Shown piece by piece: positions 60,674 through 64,000 of a DNA stretch of 64,000 nt. The DNA is from Impatiens glandulifera (taxonomy: Eukaryota > Streptophyta > Magnoliopsida > Ericales > Balsaminaceae), in assembly GCF_907164915.1 (NCBI RefSeq), contig NC_061868.1, forward strand, positions 30,625,939-30,689,938. The letters are read 5' to 3'. The notes beneath the pieces are model-generated. The model ran no database searches. It was not told the DNA's origin and saw only the letters and a program-made list of their open reading frames with translations. The number at the start of each line of letters is the position of its first letter. Within the stretch, counting starts at the first letter, position 1. A program made the position numbers and the translations under genes.

Positions 60674-60950
60674 CGATTTCTCTAGCAGTGATTGGCCCTA
60701 GAGTTCTAACATTGTCACAGAAGAAATTGGAGTAAAATAGTTCAGCTGACAAATTATCACTAATGAAAAAGTCAAAGATGGAGAGAGGGTTAGTGGTGAA
60801 TTAGGTGCTCATGAACTGAAGAGGGTCGATCTTGTTTGTTAATGTGTAGGGATTGTAGGGACTCAACGTAGCAGGAAACCATAATAAACTAAATACAATA
60901 AAAAAAAAATAAGGATCACAATTTGAAAATGTCCATTTAGGGTTGACAAT
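60674..60950 (-). promoter_or_regulatory. Promoter and 5' leader region of the RING gene
   Basis: This ~280 bp lies between the RING-gene ATG and the presumed edge of the Mutator-like element. No TATA box or specific site is convincing, so the assignment is by position only. Confidence 0.4.
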
Positions 60951-61740
60951 GGGAAATTTGATTAAATGACCCTAAAAAGAGGAGATCATTTTCACAACTA
61001 ACCTTACTCACTAATTCCAATTTTTATTTTTAACCTTTTTTTTCTACATTTTATATACTTTTACCCTTATTAATTTTTTTTCTTTTTTTTTTCTTTTTCT
61101 TCTTCTTCTTCCTTTTCCCCCATTTCTTCCCGTTTTCTTTCCCCCTCTCTTCCCCCCACGACAGTTGCTCCCAAGCCACTACCCACGACAACGACAGTTC
61201 CAGCCCCAGCCAACTCCCCCACGATCGCCAGACGATTACCCCCTTGAGCCCAAGCCCCAGCCAGACGATCGTCAAGCTCCGGCGACGCTAAGCCCCGATG
61301 AATCTTGTGGAGTAGCAGAAACTGGGCTTTGTATGGATTAGGAGAGCTTCCTCAGGTTCTTTCACATTTTATTCTTCCTTTCTCGTTCTAATCATTCAGT
61401 TTCTCGTTCTATTATTACATGTTGAACAAACCTGAATGCAATGTGCCACCTCCTTGCAGAAACTGACTTGGGATTGCTTCATTTCGGAAATTACTAGTTT
61501 ATCAGCGAACTTTAAGAAGAATAACCTAGATTACTAAGGTTAGTTCGACTACTCCCTGATGATTTTACTGTTTTTGCATGTTGAGTATGAAGGTTTTATG
61601 GTTTTAGAGTTTAGTTTAGGGTTTAGTTAGGGTTGAAATGCTTAGTTAGTTCTATGCTTAGTTTTACTATTTTAGAATAATCTGAATAGTTTGTGAACAT
61701 TTTCGCGTGAACAATTGAATTGTGTGGGTACACAATTCAA

Positions 61741-62829
61741 ATCGTGGGCTTGGGCGTGAATGGGGCGTGGATCGTGAGGGTGGGGCGTGGGGTTGGCGTG
61801 GATCGTAGGGGTGGGGCGTGGGGGTTGTGCATGGGGCGTGGGGTAGTGCGTGGGCTTGGTCGTGGGGTTGGCGTGGATCGTGGGGGTTGTGCGTGGGGCG
61901 TAGGGTAGTGAGTGGGCTTGGTCGTGGGGTTGGCGTGGATCGTGGGGGTAGGGCGTGGGGGTTGTACGTGGGGCGTGGGGTAGTGCGTGGGCTTGGTCGT
62001 GGGGTTGGCGTGGATTGTGGGGGTGGGGCGTGGGGTTGTGCGTGGGGCGTAGAGGGTAGTGCGTGGGCTTGGTCGTAGGGTTGGCGTGGATCGTGGGGGT
62101 GGATCGTGGGGGTGGGGCGTGGGGGTTGTGTGTGGGGCGTGAGGTAGTGCGTGGGCTTGGTCGTGGGATTGGCGTGGATCGTGGGGGTGGGGCGTGGGCT
62201 TGGTCGTGGGGGTGGGGCGTGGGGGTTGTGCGTGGGGCGTGGGGTAGTGCGTGGGCTTGGTCGTGGTGTTGGCGTGGGGTAGTGCGTGGGCTTGGTCGTG
62301 GGGTTGGCGTGGATCATGGGGCGTGGGGGTTGAGCGTAGGGTACTGCGTAGAGCGTGGGCTTAATCGTGGATTGGGCGTGGATCGCGGGGGTTGTACGTG
62401 GGGCGTGGGGTAGTGCGTGGGCTTGGTCGTGGGGTTGGCGTGGATCGTGGGGGTGGGGTGTGGGGTTGTGCGTGGGGCGTAGAGAGTAGTGCGTGGGCTT
62501 GGTCGTAGGGTTGGCGTGGATCGTGGGGGTGGATCGTGGGGGGTGGGGTGTGGGGGTTGTGCGTGGGGCGTGAGGTAGTGCGTGGGCTTGGTCGTGGGAT
62601 TGGCGTGGATCGTGGGGGTTGTGCGTGGGGCGTGGGGTAGTGCGTGGGCTTGGTCGTGGGGTTGGCGTGGATCATGGGGCGTGGGGTTGAGCGTAGGGTA
62701 CTGCGTAGAGCGTGGGCTTAATCGTGGATTGGGCGTGGATCGCGGGGGTTGTGCGTGGGGCGTGGTGTGGTGCGTGGGTTTGAGCGTGGATCGTGGGAGT
62801 TGTGTGTGGGGCGTGGTGTGGTGCGTGGA
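61741..62829. repeat. G-rich minisatellite with higher-order repeats
   Basis: About 1.1 kb is built from variants of GTGGGGCGTGGGGTTGGCGT and GTGCGTGGGCTTGGTCGTGG, with anchor spacing irregular (about 60-130 bp). Larger blocks recur. For example, the block with GGTACTGCGTAGAGCGTGGG at 62338-62357 reappears about 360 bp later at 62697. Runs of four to five G separated by short loops dominate the plus strand, so G-quadruplex formation is possible. Long open frames on both strands arise from the repeat and are not evidence of genes. Confidence 0.95.
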
Positions 62830-62885
62830 TTCAATTATTAATATGATCCACAAACATTGTGTATATGATTTTACTGTTTTTGCAG

Positions 62886-63970
62886 ATGGCACCAAACAAA
62901 CCCATTATTAATGATTTTAATGACCGTGTTTCATGGAAATCCACCGGCCCCAGCTTGGTAAAGATAAAGGAGATGTTAACTCACCATGATCGTTTGGATA
63001 GGGCTTTGCAGACCCAATTTCGGTATCTATTCAAAACTCCGACATTATATTTTTCAGGAATCATACTCCATCACATGCTTATCAGAAAAATCAGCTCAAA
63101 TTCAAAGGAGATAAGGTTCTTGGTCAATGGTGAGGAGGTCTGCTAGGGCATGAAGGATTATGCCTTGGTGACAGCCTGACAGGCCTCAACTTTGGCAGAT
63201 TTCCTTTGGTGGAAAACAAGGAGGTTGAAGAATGTCCACCCTTTGTCCTCAAATATTTTAAGGGTAAAATAGATGTTAGACTGAAAGAGCTTGAAGATTT
63301 TTTCGTCGGATGCTCTGATAAGGAGGATTCATGGAAGATGGGGCTCATATTTCTCATTTACCAGTATCTGTTCGCATCTGATAATAGGAGGAAGATAAGT
63401 TTCAGAATCTTTCACATGGTGGAGGACATGGAGATGTTCCTCCAATTTCCATGGGGAAAGGTGTCCTTCAGAGCAACCCTGCAGGGTATTGACAAAGATA
63501 TGAAACACCTATGTGGGTTATATCTCGCCAAGAAGAAAACCTGGGAAAAGAAAAGAATTTGTGATGTCGCTTATATTTTACATGGGTTCGCATTAGACTT
63601 CCAAGTGTGGACCTATGAGCTTATCAATACATTCGTCCCCAAATTTGCTGAAAGGACACAACAAGATCCTACAAGCCAAAGGATAACGCTCTATAAATCC
63701 ATTAGGAGTTATACCCTACCAGAGGTATTCATAGTCATCCAGAAGTGCAATGTTCTAAGCAAAATTGATGAGTCTGAGGAGGAGAAACGGAAGTACTCTA
63801 GGGACGACTTTAAAGATATGAGAGGCAACATTTATGATGAATTTTTTGAATTTGATGGGAGGAAGAGAAAAATTGAAGTTTGTGAAGAAGATGGAAAAGA
63901 TGAAAGGACTCCTAAACCGCTAGCCAAGACAACTCCCCAGCTCCCTGAAGTTAACGATGACACTAGCTAA
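62886..63970 (+). pseudogene. DUF1985-domain gene, broken by a stop and a frameshift
   Basis: The ATG at 62886 follows an acceptor-like TTTTTGCAG, which suggests a preceding intron. The first part (MAPNKPIINDF, later IRFLVNGEEVC) meets an in-frame TAG at 63144-63146. A one-base loss near 63170-63176 then shifts the frame, after which 63185-63970 is open: GLNFGRFPLVENKEVEECPP, FKGKIDVRLKELEDFF, GLIFLIYQYLF, MVEDMEMFLQFPWGKVSF, and an acidic/basic tail ending EVNDDTS. The pattern fits plant DUF1985, usually found upstream of a ULP1-type SUMO protease domain. No protease part is seen before the stop at 63970. It is likely a pseudogene, unless the two breaks are sequencing errors. Confidence 0.7.
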
Positions 63971-64000
63971 GACAGCTCTCATCATGTCCTTTCTGCGACG

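Larger units (their letters stand above)
60951..64000 (+). mobile_element. Probable Mutator-like element with DUF1985 gene (left part)
   Basis: The sequence starting GGGAAATTTGATTAAATGACCC at 60951 resembles the ends of plant Mutator-like elements. It is followed by a non-coding stretch, a G-rich minisatellite and a DUF1985-type gene. DUF1985 with ULP1-like protease genes is known to be carried by Mutator-like elements such as KAONASHI. The right end and any ULP1 domain would be beyond the window, so both the element and its left edge are inferences. Confidence 0.45.

Noticed and set aside
61611..61642. Telomere-box-like TTTAGGGTTTAG near the DUF1985 gene
   Set aside because: A single short match in AT-rich DNA of uncertain promoter status is too weak to annotate.
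61667..62911. Long open frames on both strands rich in Pro-Thr (minus) or Gly-Val-Arg (plus)
   Set aside because: They are produced by the G-rich minisatellite, overlap each other on both strands and match no domain, so they are not annotated as genes.

Overview
This window is nuclear DNA from a flowering plant, most likely a eudicot. It is AT-rich with intron-bearing genes, plant-type GT-AG introns, a LOB-domain transcription factor and many nested plant-type transposable elements. I cannot name the species. Only four cellular loci are visible: (1) the 3' part of a peroxisomal-type quinone oxidoreductase gene at 149-1328, (2) a LOB-domain gene at 18244-19299 on the minus strand, (3) a complete second copy of the quinone oxidoreductase gene at 42344-45870, and (4) a RING-finger membrane E3 ligase gene at 54878-60673 on the minus strand. 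A fifth, broken gene-like sequence (DUF1985 type) fills the right end and probably belongs to a Mutator-like element.

Layout from left to right. 1-1328 holds oxidoreductase copy A. 2580-12155 is a Tat/Ogre-like LTR retrotransposon on the plus strand, made of a ~2.85 kb LTR, a primer-binding site, a decayed DUF7745 ORF and a decayed gag. Its LTR was hit by a deleted Ty3/gypsy element (2971-6835), whose own LTR was hit by a 600 bp hAT-like element (2980-3579). 12156-14880 is a second, truncated gypsy element. 14990-16640 is a CACTA TNP2 transposase relic split by a heptanucleotide array. The LBD gene follows. 21045-40567 is a minus-strand Tat-like element. It carries a tandem array of two deleted copia elements inside its LTR (21675-27842), a 2 kb array of short hairpin-forming repeats between LTR and integrase (30583-32595), and a nearly full-length copia element inside its pol gene (35179-40380).

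Oxidoreductase copy B follows. After it come a solo Tat-like LTR nested in a damaged LTR of the same family (46757-50876), old Tat and copia pol fragments, the RING gene, and a G-rich minisatellite next to the DUF1985 pseudogene.

The genes do not form an operon or pathway. The two oxidoreductase copies are in the same orientation with matching exons, which suggests an old local duplication now separated by about 41 kb of nested insertions plus the LBD gene. The most unusual signals are the hairpin array with paired stem changes, the heptamer expansion inside a transposase exon, the shared-LTR tandem retroelement array with an intact target-site duplication, and a clean intron presence/absence difference between the two oxidoreductase copies. 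All boundaries and homologies were read by eye, and no database search was run.
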